Origin: JAGBWK01 sp964544595
GTDB lineage: Bacteria; Bacteroidota; Bacteroidia; Bacteroidales; Muribaculaceae
Assembly (NCBI GenBank): GCA_964544595.1
Contig: CAZJBM010000002.1
Location: 108,063 to 172,062 of the forward strand
Length of the DNA stretch: 64,000 bases
Direction: 5' to 3'
Part shown: in pieces, positions 9,404 to 17,186 of the stretch
How the letters are laid out: every line of letters begins with the position of its first letter
How positions within the stretch are numbered: the stretch's first letter is position 1
Notes under the pieces: model-generated
The model's database searches: none
The model's input: only the letters and a program-made list of their open reading frames with translations
What the model was told of the DNA's origin: nothing
Position numbers and translations under genes: made by a program

Positions 9404-10585
9404 TCATAAGGCTCTTAGTTCTTCGGGCGCGGGCGTGATACATCTCATCCCCTCAGCGGTGACCACGTATGTGTTTTCGATGCCTACCGCGCCTGTGCCG
9501 GGAATCACGAATTTCGGCTCAATGGCTATCACATTGTTCTCGGCGAGGATGTCGCGGGAGCGGGGAGCTAACACCGGAGCCTCGTTGATTTCAATTCCTA
9601 CGCCGTGGCCTATGAACCCGGCTTTCTGATGATGCCCCATGAAGTAATCTTTCAAGCCGCGGCTTTCAGCCATTTCCAGCGCGAGCTCGTATAGTTCGGA
9701 GGCTTTCTTGCCTGGAACGCCGGCTTTGGCACATTTGCGGCAAATGTCGATCGAACATTCATGTGCTTTCAGAGCCAAGTCGGAAATTTCACCGAGGTAA
9801 AAGGTGCGCGTCATATCGGTCATATAGCCGGTAAAATTGCCGTTGGCATCTACCATTACGCTCATTCCGGGCTTGATAACCGTGTTGTCGGCCCCTACAG
9901 GGAGCGACGGGTCGACCCCCGCTCCTCCCATCGCGAAGTCGAATGGCGTAGGATTGTCGGCATTATCCCCGGCGAGTATGTTGCCCATAAAAAGCTCCAT
10001 TGAGTCGCCGCTTACCCTGAATTGGCCGAGGCACCCTTCAAGACGCAGGGCGCGCTCGATTTCGATTTGGAGCTGAAGATCGGTCATCCCTTCGCGAAAC
10101 AGTTGAGGTATCAGCTGATTTACTTTAACGTGGTGACGGCCCGACTCTTCAAGTTTGGCTATCTCGTACGGTGTTTTTACAGCCCGCGACTGGCGTATCA
10201 ACGCGGAGCTGTCGGCAATTTCTACTTCCGGATAATTCTGCTTGAAATGTTTTGTCAGGCGGTTGAAGTCGGCGACAGCGATAGTGGCGAAATTAATGCC
10301 AACTTTCAGTTTCTGCCCCGGGGTATAGGGTAGCTCAACGTCTTCATGCTTGCGCGAATACTTCACGTTATGCCCGTCGAGCTTTACGGGGCGTTTTATG
10401 AAAGCGGTCACGTTAGCTTGGGCGTCGACAGTGAGCCATCCGGCGAATACTCTTCCTGTTAGCCAATATTTCTCGGCATTGCTCGCGATGAGAACCACGT
10501 CGAATTCCGATTTTTCAAGCAGTCGGGCGAGCCGCTCGGCTCTGAGCTGAGCCTCTTCAGCGGGCAAAAGTATGAGATTGTTCAT
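9404..10585 (-). CDS. M24 family metallopeptidase (Xaa-Pro aminopeptidase-like)
   Basis: 393 aa. There is a creatinase-type N-terminal domain, then a pita-bread catalytic domain. All five metal ligands can be placed: Asp in MVDANGNFTGY, Asp in MTDMTRTF, His in GHGVGIEINEAP, Glu in AIEPKF and Glu in VGIENTYVV. It is predicted to be a cytoplasmic peptidase removing residues ahead of proline. The start codon overlaps the gldH stop by ATGA, so it is translationally coupled as the last gene of the rny-ricT-gldH run. Substrate specificity cannot be read from the sequence. Confidence 0.88.
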   Translation of the reverse strand: MNNLILLPAEEAQLRAERLARLLEKSEFDVVLIASNAEKYWLTGRVFAGWLTVDAQANVTAFIKRPVKLDGHNVKYSRKHEDVELPYTPGQKLKVGINFATIAVADFNRLTKHFKQNYPEVEIADSSALIRQSRAVKTPYEIAKLEESGRHHVKVNQLIPQLFREGMTDLQLQIEIERALRLEGCLGQFRVSGDSMELFMGNILAGDNADNPTPFDFAMGGAGVDPSLPVGADNTVIKPGMSVMVDANGNFTGYMTDMTRTFYLGEISDLALKAHECSIDICRKCAKAGVPGKKASELYELALEMAESRGLKDYFMGHHQKAGFIGHGVGIEINEAPVLAPRSRDILAENNVIAIEPKFVIPGTGAVGIENTYVVTAEGMRCITPAPEELRAL

Positions 10586-11064
10586 TTCTTGTCGAGTGTG
10601 ATGCCAATTTGTTGTATGTCCTGCAGTTTATCGTTGCGCATGATATGGCGAACGGTTATCATCGCGGGAGAGTGAAGACGAATCGAGGGATATACCGTGT
10701 CCGACAGCTGATAGTCGGTGCCGATGCCTCGGCCATACCATCGGCCGAACTCATCTGCGAGGGCTATGTTGAACGTGTCGCGACGCTGTCCGATCGAATC
10801 TTTAACGGCCACCTCTATATATATGTTGCTGTAAATATAGTCGTTGGTATGACGTATGGCCACGGCTAGCGCTCCGTCGAAAACCGAGTCGGTGAGCTCA
10901 GGTATAAACGTGATTTTGTCGTTGTAGTCCCAGCCCTCAGGCGATATGTTGCGGAAATCGCCGTGATAGCCTTCTGTCCCTGCGCAGGCCGTTAAAACAC
11001 CCGCAGCCAGAAGCGCGGGTGCGCTTTTGGCCGCGAATGAAAATATGTGGCTTATTGGGTTCAT
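10582..11064 (-). CDS. gldH: Gliding-motility/T9SS-associated lipoprotein GldH
   Basis: 160 aa from the ATG at 11064; a TTG six bases earlier is less likely. An N-terminal hydrophobic stretch ends in the lipobox-like LLAAGVLTAC, so it is probably lipidated at that Cys. The GldH pattern is present: EGWDYNDKITF, then NDYIYSNIYIEV, RRDTFNIALADEFGRWYGRGIG and the terminal IQQIGITLDKK. GldH is needed for gliding in Flavobacterium but is also conserved in non-gliding Bacteroidales. It lies two bases after the RicT-like gene and overlaps the next gene by four bases, so it is part of the same operon. The PL11 protein with a sorting tail is a possible secretion client. Confidence 0.9.
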   Translation of the reverse strand: MNPISHIFSFAAKSAPALLAAGVLTACAGTEGYHGDFRNISPEGWDYNDKITFIPELTDSVFDGALAVAIRHTNDYIYSNIYIEVAVKDSIGQRRDTFNIALADEFGRWYGRGIGTDYQLSDTVYPSIRLHSPAMITVRHIMRNDKLQDIQQIGITLDKK

Positions 11065-11066
11065 TG

Positions 11067-12590
11067 TCAACTCTCTTGAGTAGGTTGTTTGGGTTGCTGC
11101 TTTTGCTGCTCTCCGCCGGGTTGCCGTTGGGCGTTGTCGCGCTTAGGCTGTCGTTGTTGATTGTCCCCGCGGGGCTGATTCTCGCCGCGCTGACGGTTGC
11201 CTTGACGCTGTTGCTGACGGTTGCGGTCGTTGCGCTGCTGTCGGTTGCCTTTGGGCTGCCCTTCGCCGCGCTGTTGGTTGTCGTTGCGTTGGCGGTTTTT
11301 TGACTCGTCGGTCGAAGCTGCCTGCTGATTGGGGGTACCGTTTGACTGCTTCTGCTGTTTCTCTTCGGAGTGGGCCGACTCGTCGGGGCGCGGACCCTTC
11401 TTTTGCTTAGATTTCTTTTTGCGCTTCTTGTTGTCGAAGCGGGTCAGGTTATCCTGGTCGAGGATGTCGTTGTATTTCTGGCCTTTGGGCTGCTCCTCGC
11501 CGTCGCGTTCGAGCTGCAGGGGCTTCTCGCCCGCTTTGTTCATCGCGATAATCTCGAAAGCGCGGGCCGCGTCGATAGTGACGAGGTTGGCTGCGATCGA
11601 CTTATCGGTAGAGTAGGTTATCTCGCGCTTGAACACGTCGGTCTTGAAGTGGTAGTAGGTCGCGTCGGCTGTTTCGAGGCGCACATCCTTGCCGGGCATA
11701 CGCTTGACGGCTTCCACGTAGGTGTCGACCTCGAAGTTGAGGCAGCATTTGAGTTTGGCGCATTGGCCTGCGAGCTTCTGGGGATTGAGTGATATGTCCT
11801 GGAAGCGGGCCGCGCTTGTGGCAACCGACACGAAGTTGGTCATCCAGCTTGAGCAGCAGAGAGGTCGGCCGCAAGGTCCGATACCGCCAATGCGCCCGGC
11901 TTCCTGTCGGGCACCTATCTGCTTCATCTCGATACGCACCTTGAAAGTCTCGGCGAGCACCTTGATGAGCTGGCGGAAATCGACGCGCTCGTCGGCGATA
12001 TAATAGAATATCGCTTTGTTGCCGTCGCCCTGATACTCCACGTCGCCTATCTTCATGTTGAGCTGAAGGCTTTCGGCTATCTTGCGCGAGCGTATCATGG
12101 TGGAATTCTCGCGTGCTTTCGCTTCCTCAAATTTCTCCATGTCGGCCGGGCGTGCCTTGCGGAACACTCGCTTCAAGTCGTCGGGATTTTTCACTCCGGC
12201 TTTCCTCATCTGGAGTTTTACAAGTCGACCGATCATGGTCACCTGGCCTATGTCGTGGCCCGGAGATGCTTCGACCGCAACCCATTCGCCGATTTCGAGC
12301 GGCAGATTAAGTGAGTTTTTGTAGAAGCCTTTTCGGGTGTTCTTGAAAAGTACCTCTACGAATTCGCAGTCGGCAAATCCGCCGGGTATGTCACCGAGAT
12401 AGTTGAAGCTGCCGAGCTTGCCTCTCGGTGTCGCGCGACGGATCCATGAGCGAGGTTCCAATGAAGGCTGCTCGTCGTTGCCCCCCTGAGCGTCGCCGCC
12501 AACGGCAGCTGAATTTGAGGGGGCCTTGACGCTCTCGCTTTGAGAGTCGGATGCCGGTCGTTTGTTGGTTGTTTCGTCGGGCTTTTCCAT
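11067..12590 (-). CDS. RicT/PSP1-domain protein with long Q/N/R-rich tail
   Basis: 507 aa. The central region (about residues 50-330) is a PSP1/YaaT domain with the cysteine clusters GPCGRPLCCSSW and CAKLKCCLNFE, which in Bacillus RicT help hold Fe-S clusters of the Ric complex. The last roughly 130 residues are low-complexity Gln, Asn, Arg and Lys with repeated RQQRQ/QPRGDNQQR-like text, strongly basic and probably disordered. The ATG overlaps the rny stop in a TAATG arrangement. In Firmicutes RicT is a specificity factor of RNase Y, so coupling to rny suggests a comparable partnership. The tail may bind RNA; this is inference. Confidence 0.85.
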   Translation of the reverse strand: MEKPDETTNKRPASDSQSESVKAPSNSAAVGGDAQGGNDEQPSLEPRSWIRRATPRGKLGSFNYLGDIPGGFADCEFVEVLFKNTRKGFYKNSLNLPLEIGEWVAVEASPGHDIGQVTMIGRLVKLQMRKAGVKNPDDLKRVFRKARPADMEKFEEAKARENSTMIRSRKIAESLQLNMKIGDVEYQGDGNKAIFYYIADERVDFRQLIKVLAETFKVRIEMKQIGARQEAGRIGGIGPCGRPLCCSSWMTNFVSVATSAARFQDISLNPQKLAGQCAKLKCCLNFEVDTYVEAVKRMPGKDVRLETADATYYHFKTDVFKREITYSTDKSIAANLVTIDAARAFEIIAMNKAGEKPLQLERDGEEQPKGQKYNDILDQDNLTRFDNKKRKKKSKQKKGPRPDESAHSEEKQQKQSNGTPNQQAASTDESKNRQRNDNQQRGEGQPKGNRQQRNDRNRQQQRQGNRQRGENQPRGDNQQRQPKRDNAQRQPGGEQQKQQPKQPTQES

Positions 12591-14128
12591 TATTTGGCGA
12601 AGCTTACGGCGCGGGTCTCGCGGATTACGGTGATTTTAACTTGGCCGGGATATGTCATCTCGTCCTGAATGCGCTTGGCTATTTCGGTCGAAAGCTGTTC
12701 GGTCTCGACGTCGTCGATCTTGTCCGCGCCTACGATCACGCGGAGTTCGCGACCTGCCTGTATAGCGTAGGTCTTGATAACGCCGGGGTAGGAGAGGGCA
12801 AGCTGTTCGAGGTCGTTAAGACGCTTGATATATGCCTCGACGATTTCGCGGCGAGCGCCGGGACGCGCTCCTGAAATGGCGTCGCATACTTGAACAATCG
12901 GGGCTAAAAGCGACGTTTGCTCAATCTCGTCGTGGTGAGCGCCGATAGCGTTGCAGATTTCGGGTTTTTCCTTATATTTTTCGGCTATCTTCATGCCGAG
13001 GATAGCGTGGGGCAATTCGGGCTCTTCGTCGGGCACTTTGCCAATATCGTGGAGAAGACCCGCGCGACGCGCCTTCTTGGGGTTCAGGCCAAGCTCAGAT
13101 GCCATTGTCGCGCAGAGATTGGCGGTCTCGCGGGCGTGCTGGAGAAGGTTCTGGCCGTAGCTTGAGCGATATTTCATTTTGCCGATAAGACGTATCAGGT
13201 CGGGGTGCAAGCCGTGGATGCCGAGGTCGATTGCCGTGCGCTTGCCGGTCTCGATGATTTCCTCCTCAATCTGCTTGCGCACCTTATTGACCACTTCCTC
13301 GATGCGGGCCGGGTGAATACGGCCGTCGGTGACGAGCTGATGAAGAGCGAGGCGGGCTATTTCGCGGCGCACGGGGTCAAAGCCTGAGAGGACAATCGCC
13401 TCTGGAGTGTCGTCGACGATGATTTCGATGCCGGTGGCAGCTTCGAGAGCGCGTATGTTGCGACCTTCGCGTCCAATGATGCGACCCTTTATTTCGTCAG
13501 AGTCGATGTGGAATACAGTCACTGAATTTTCGATGGCGGTCTCGGTGGCGACGCGCTGAATTGTCTGCACCACTATGCGCTTGGCTTCCTTGTTGGCGGT
13601 GAGGCGCGCGTCGTCCATAATATCGTTGATATAGGAGGCTGCTGCTGTCTTGGCTTCATCTTTCAGCGACTCGACGAGTTTTTCCTTAGCCTCTTCCGAC
13701 GAAAGGCCTGAGATGTGCTCCAGGGTTTCGCGGGCCGAGCGACGCAGCTTTTCGTACTCCTCTTTTTTTGCCTCGGCTACAGCAAACTGCTTGTCGAGGT
13801 CGGCACGAGTGGCGTCAATCTCGTTTTTGGCGCGCTGATTTTCGCTCTGCTGCTGGTTGAGCTGTATTTCGCGCTGTTTGAGCTGAGCCTCTTTCGACTG
13901 GATGCGCGAGAAGCGTTGGTTGGCCTGCTTTTCTGCCTCTGCTTTAATCTTGATTTCTTCCTCTTTGGCCTCGAGAATCTTGTTTTTCTTAAGCACTTCA
14001 GCCTCGCGCTGAGCCTCTTCTACGATTTCCTTTGCGCGGCTGGTGGCCTTTGACTTCTGGATCGCGAGGGCAACGAAATAGCCTATAAGAAGGCAGGCAA
14101 GTGCCACGATTACGTAAATGATTTGCAT
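12590..14128 (-). CDS. rny: Ribonuclease Y
   Basis: 512 aa from the ATG at 14128; a 30-residue upstream extension was rejected because it would precede the membrane helix. Residues 1-25 form one transmembrane helix (MQIIYVIVALACLLIGYF), then a long coiled coil to about residue 200, a KH domain (FHIDSDEIKGRIIGREGRNIRALE), and an HD domain with LLHDIGKVPDEEPELPHAILG, HHDE and the terminal ITVIRETRAVSFAK. It is a membrane-anchored endoribonuclease that starts mRNA decay. Its stop overlaps the RicT-like start. The candidate 6S-like RNA lies directly upstream. Confidence 0.96.
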   Translation of the reverse strand: MQIIYVIVALACLLIGYFVALAIQKSKATSRAKEIVEEAQREAEVLKKNKILEAKEEEIKIKAEAEKQANQRFSRIQSKEAQLKQREIQLNQQQSENQRAKNEIDATRADLDKQFAVAEAKKEEYEKLRRSARETLEHISGLSSEEAKEKLVESLKDEAKTAAASYINDIMDDARLTANKEAKRIVVQTIQRVATETAIENSVTVFHIDSDEIKGRIIGREGRNIRALEAATGIEIIVDDTPEAIVLSGFDPVRREIARLALHQLVTDGRIHPARIEEVVNKVRKQIEEEIIETGKRTAIDLGIHGLHPDLIRLIGKMKYRSSYGQNLLQHARETANLCATMASELGLNPKKARRAGLLHDIGKVPDEEPELPHAILGMKIAEKYKEKPEICNAIGAHHDEIEQTSLLAPIVQVCDAISGARPGARREIVEAYIKRLNDLEQLALSYPGVIKTYAIQAGRELRVIVGADKIDDVETEQLSTEIAKRIQDEMTYPGQVKITVIRETRAVSFAK

Positions 14129-14140
14129 TGGTATGATAGT

Positions 14141-14240
14141 AAATAAAAAATCGCACTCGGTGTCAGAGAGCTGTGCTTGGCGCGGAATCGCGTGTGGGGA
14201 TGCGATGGCAGCCAAGGGCCGTTTGACTCAGGGTGCGGGA
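14141..14240 (-). ncRNA. Candidate small structured RNA, 6S-like architecture
   Basis: Between zapA and rny the minus strand can fold into a closing stem of 11 pairs in 14 positions (14224-14237 with 14152-14165), an internal bubble of about 7 and 10 nt, and an apical hairpin with stems cttggc/gccaag (14176-14181 with 14211-14216) and atcgc/gcgat (14187-14191 with 14202-14206). The closing stem is followed at once by a T tract (minus ATTTTTTATTT, 14151-14141), as in an intrinsic terminator. A TACATTTT sequence (14248-14241) is placed like a -7 box just before the 5' arm; no good -33 was seen. The shape imitates an open promoter, as 6S RNA does, and a zapA-linked position is known for ssrS in other bacteria. 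Assignment to 6S is inference. Confidence 0.5.
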
Positions 14241-14374
14241 AAAATGTATTGTTTTTAAGTCTCGGCTGACGCTTTCTGAAGGCGCCAGAGAGGAGAGGGA
14301 GAAGCGGAAGGAGAGGTTGGCTATGACGATAAAAAAATCAGAAACTGCGAGATGTCTGTTGCGATTAGCCTTTG

Positions 14375-14671
14375 CTAAATCGGCTTTTCGTCGAGGAGTA
14401 TCTTATCGAGGTCGTTTTCAAATTTTTCGATGGCGGCGAGAGTGTCTTCCTGACGCTTATTCAGCACGGTGAAGAGCTTGGCGAACTGGAATGCGACCAT
14501 TCCGAGAACCTCGTGAGAGGTTTTGTCGGTGAATTTGGCCGACCAGGAGCGCCAAAGGCGGTTGACGTTGTATTCGGCTTCGCGGATAGCGGCCTCGTCA
14601 TCGCGTTTTATTTCGAGGGCGAAAGGCGGCAGCTCGGCGATTCTGATTGTTATGTTGAGTTTATCTGTCAT
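14375..14671 (-). CDS. zapA: Cell division protein ZapA
   Basis: 98 aa. It starts DKLNITIRIAELPPFALEIKRDDEAAIREAEYNVNRLWRSW, which is the ZapA N-terminal domain, followed by a helical segment with coiled-coil potential (FAKLFTVLNKRQEDTLAAIEKFENDL). ZapA bundles FtsZ protofilaments at midcell. The gene begins nine bases after the stop of the upstream coiled-coil gene, so the two form one unit. Length and composition match Bacteroidetes ZapA; sequence identity to proteobacterial ZapA is low. Confidence 0.85.
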   Translation of the reverse strand: MTDKLNITIRIAELPPFALEIKRDDEAAIREAEYNVNRLWRSWSAKFTDKTSHEVLGMVAFQFAKLFTVLNKRQEDTLAAIEKFENDLDKILLDEKPI

Positions 14672-14680
14672 CGCTTATTC

Positions 14681-14974
14681 TCAATCGTTGAGTTGAGATA
14701 TGCATTTGTCGATTTCCCACACTAATTCGGAAATGAATTCGCGGGCTTTCTGGGCATCGCCGGCCGAAAATTCCACTATTGATGCTATTTTGAGATATTC
14801 GACCTGAGTGGCGAGCTGCTCAGCTGCTTTTTTCGACTCTTCGAGCTGCTTCGTCAGTTGCTCAACTTCGGCGAGAGCCTGGTCGCGCTGCTCTACGGCG
14901 AGATGGTAGCGTTGCGTTACCATAGCCGCTTTGGCTGTGACTGAGGCTAATCGTTGTTGGAAACTGTCGGGCAT
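14681..14974 (-). CDS. Small coiled-coil protein, upstream partner of zapA
   Basis: 97 aa, almost entirely helical. Heptad-like spacing runs through residues 20-60 (QRDQALAEVEQLTKQL, ESKKAAEQLATQVEYLK). There is no signal peptide or membrane segment. It is co-directional with zapA and nine bases upstream of it, which suggests a division-associated coiled-coil partner similar in role, not in proven ancestry, to ZapB. The promoter at 15012-15043 probably drives both genes. The function is not established. Confidence 0.7.
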   Translation of the reverse strand: MPDSFQQRLASVTAKAAMVTQRYHLAVEQRDQALAEVEQLTKQLEESKKAAEQLATQVEYLKIASIVEFSAGDAQKAREFISELVWEIDKCISQLND

Positions 14975-15011
14975 CGTGAAGTCGGTTGTCTAATTCTTTC
15001 CAAATTTACGA

Positions 15012-15043
15012 CAAATGTAAAAATAAATTTGGAAACCCCCAAG
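15012..15043 (-). promoter_or_regulatory. Promoter of the zapA unit
   Basis: On the minus strand TACATTTG (15019-15012) matches the Bacteroidetes -7 consensus TAnnTTTG, with CTTG (15043-15040) 20 bp upstream as the -33 element. The start codon of the coiled-coil gene is 38 bp downstream. A second -7-like TAAATTTG lies at 15008-15001. Confidence 0.65.
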
Positions 15044-15154
15044 CCCAACCCTAAAAAATTGCCTAAAAAACTTCCGCGTCGATGTTTTTCATTCAACCGA
15101 CCCATAGTAATCTGATAAGTCAGCCGCCAATCGGAGCGACGGGGATTATGCATA

Positions 15155-16513
15155 TCAGAGGCGATGAGCTATATTGTGGAGCCAAGCCGCGCGGAAGGCG
15201 ACATGATAGTGGCGGTGCAGCAGGCGCACGGTAGCATAGCTGATGAGGGCGCATATGGTAAGCGGGAAAAACATCGCGAAATCGCCTACCATCTCCTGCG
15301 TCAGGAATATGGCCATCAGCGGTGCCTGAATAGCTCCCGACATTACGCCTGCCATTCCGAAGAGCGCGAAGTTGGCCACGTCGAGATGCGTGCCTAAGAG
15401 CGTGTTGGAAGCTGACGCGAAGAGCATGCCCGCGATGCAACCCGCAAACAGGGTAGGAGCGAAGTCACCGCCGACTCCGCCGCCGGTATTGGTTGTGGCC
15501 GTGATTATACCCTTCACTAATACTACTCCTAAGATGAACAGTATCAATACCCATGTCCCGGTCTTGCCGTATATGATCGTATCGACTAACAGTTTGGAGT
15601 CGTTGCCGTTGATAATCTCGTTGAGCACGCCGTAACCCTCGCCGTAAAGCACAGGGAATATGAACAGAAGCACACCGATTAAAAGCCCCGACGAAATGTT
15701 TTTAATCCAAGGATTCTTGATTTTGGTAAAAACACCTTCGGTTTTGCCCATCGTGTATGAATAGTAAAGGGAATAGAGTCCGCAGAAAAGCCCCAGCATG
15801 ATGACGGCTCCCATCACCTTCGGGTCGAAAAAATTTTTAGGAAGGTATGCGATATCGATTGTGAAACCCGACCATGCGTAGGCCGTGCATCCGGCTGCCA
15901 ATGTGGCGAATACCAATGCGATGACCGATACGGTAGTCATAGGCATCGCAAGCACTTCGAGGGCAAACATAGCTCCGCCGATCGGCGCCTTAAATATCCC
16001 GGCAATGCCCGCTGCCGCGCCTATAATAATAAGTATTCTCAGAGTGTCGGGGGGCAAATGGAGGTATTTGCCGAGATTAGACCCGAGTGCGGCGCCAGTG
16101 TAGGCGATCGGTCCCTCAGAGCCTGCCGACCCGCCGAGCCCGAGCGTTATCGAGCAAGCGATGATTGGCGAGTAGCATAAATGCTTCGGGAGATAGTAGT
16201 TTTTGGCTTTAAGAGCGTCGGAAATGCGCTCGCAGCTGAATTCCATATTATCCTTGACGATATATCGGGAGTAGATGCCGCAAAGCACAATGCCGATAAC
16301 CGGAAGAAGCAACAGCAGATAATTAAGATGATTGTCGGGGAAAACGCCTTTCACCAGCTCGGTCAATGCCGAGGTAAGGTCCTTGAGCAAAGCCGCACCG
16401 AAACCGCACAATATACCAACGGGTATGGCAATGATAGCTAAAAACTTTTTAGGAGATAAGCTGTTCTTCAGGTTTAGCGCTAAATTCGATGCGATTGTAC
16501 GTATTCCCTTCAT
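15155..16513 (-). CDS. ClC-family chloride (anion) channel/exchanger
   Basis: 452 aa, about ten or more hydrophobic helices, with no C-terminal CBS domains. The ClC signatures are clear: GSAGSEGP near residue 130, which contains the external gating glutamate; FKAPIGGAMFALE near 180; and GGGVGGDFAPTLFAG near 345, which lines the pore. The residue aligned with the internal proton-transfer glutamate of E. coli ClC-ec1 (second Glu of FIIEE) appears to be Val here (FALEV). That favours a channel or an atypical exchanger over a standard 2Cl-/H+ antiporter, but the alignment was done by eye. The gene is single and minus-strand. Confidence 0.9.
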   Translation of the reverse strand: MKGIRTIASNLALNLKNSLSPKKFLAIIAIPVGILCGFGAALLKDLTSALTELVKGVFPDNHLNYLLLLLPVIGIVLCGIYSRYIVKDNMEFSCERISDALKAKNYYLPKHLCYSPIIACSITLGLGGSAGSEGPIAYTGAALGSNLGKYLHLPPDTLRILIIIGAAAGIAGIFKAPIGGAMFALEVLAMPMTTVSVIALVFATLAAGCTAYAWSGFTIDIAYLPKNFFDPKVMGAVIMLGLFCGLYSLYYSYTMGKTEGVFTKIKNPWIKNISSGLLIGVLLFIFPVLYGEGYGVLNEIINGNDSKLLVDTIIYGKTGTWVLILFILGVVLVKGIITATTNTGGGVGGDFAPTLFAGCIAGMLFASASNTLLGTHLDVANFALFGMAGVMSGAIQAPLMAIFLTQEMVGDFAMFFPLTICALISYATVRLLHRHYHVAFRAAWLHNIAHRL

Positions 16514-16612
16514 GTCATAAAAGTTGAAAATGTCTATGGAATTATAACGCAGCGACGCGCGTATTTGTTTGGAATCATACTTCGGGTAGGCGGCAAAAAA
16601 ACTTCGGAATAG

Positions 16613-16644
16613 TTTGCGCGCCGTGAAGTTTTCTATTACCTTTG
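16613..16644 (+). promoter_or_regulatory. Promoter of the small secreted protein
   Basis: TTTG (16613-16616), 20-bp spacer, TACCTTTG (16637-16644): both elements of the Bacteroidetes housekeeping promoter match exactly. The ATG lies 35 bp downstream. Confidence 0.75.
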
Positions 16645-16679
16645 TGGCATAACCTATAATTTATAAATAAACAGTAATT

Positions 16680-17108
16680 ATGAAGAAACTGAAATTTTTA
16701 GTGTGCATGGTGACAATGATGATTATGGCCGCGGTGTCTAATCAATCATACGCTTTCTCTGAAGCTGAATCACTTCAGGTCGCCGACGAGATGGTTAAGA
16801 CCTTTAACAACAAGGAATTCAAGCAATCAATCACTCAATCGGGCATTTTCACCGACCTTAAGGCTTATCGTATTCAGCACACGATTAACGTGACGCTTGT
16901 AACCAACAAGAAAAATGATATAAAGAATCTTTCTGCCGCCGAGAAAGAGCAGTTGGTAAACACCCTGCGCGATCAGATTATATTATCAGTTCGCTCCGAC
17001 GCGAGCGCTTGCGCGATGCTTAAAGAAGCAAAAATCAATCTCGCCATTACAATAAAATCTCCCAGCGGCAAGAAAGCCACTTCGGTTATCAAATGCACCG
17101 ATTTGTAG
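16680..17108 (+). CDS. Small secreted protein of unknown function
   Basis: 142 aa. Residues 1-25 form a signal peptide (KKLKFLVCMVTMMIMAAVS, cleavage near SYAF). The mature part is a mixed alpha/beta sequence rich in Lys, Ser and Asn with two Cys (SACAMLK, VIKCTDL). No recognised domain. It is a monocistronic unit: a full consensus promoter lies upstream and a strong terminator 25 bp downstream. That suggests it is well expressed. It is probably periplasmic or secreted; no function can be assigned. Confidence 0.75.
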   Translation: MKKLKFLVCMVTMMIMAAVSNQSYAFSEAESLQVADEMVKTFNNKEFKQSITQSGIFTDLKAYRIQHTINVTLVTNKKNDIKNLSAAEKEQLVNTLRDQIILSVRSDASACAMLKEAKINLAITIKSPSGKKATSVIKCTDL

Positions 17109-17133
17109 GAGAACATGGTATAGAGACGACATT

Positions 17134-17169
17134 ATTGGGATAGGCCGCTGGCTTATCCCAATATTTTTT
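17134..17169 (+). terminator. Rho-independent terminator
   Basis: The nine-bp perfect stem attgggata (17134-17142) with tatcccaat (17154-17162) is followed by a T run (17164-17169). It ends the small secreted protein gene and lies just before the 3' end of the convergent cardiolipin synthase gene. Confidence 0.85.
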
Positions 17170-17186
17170 ATGCGCGAAGCGTATGG

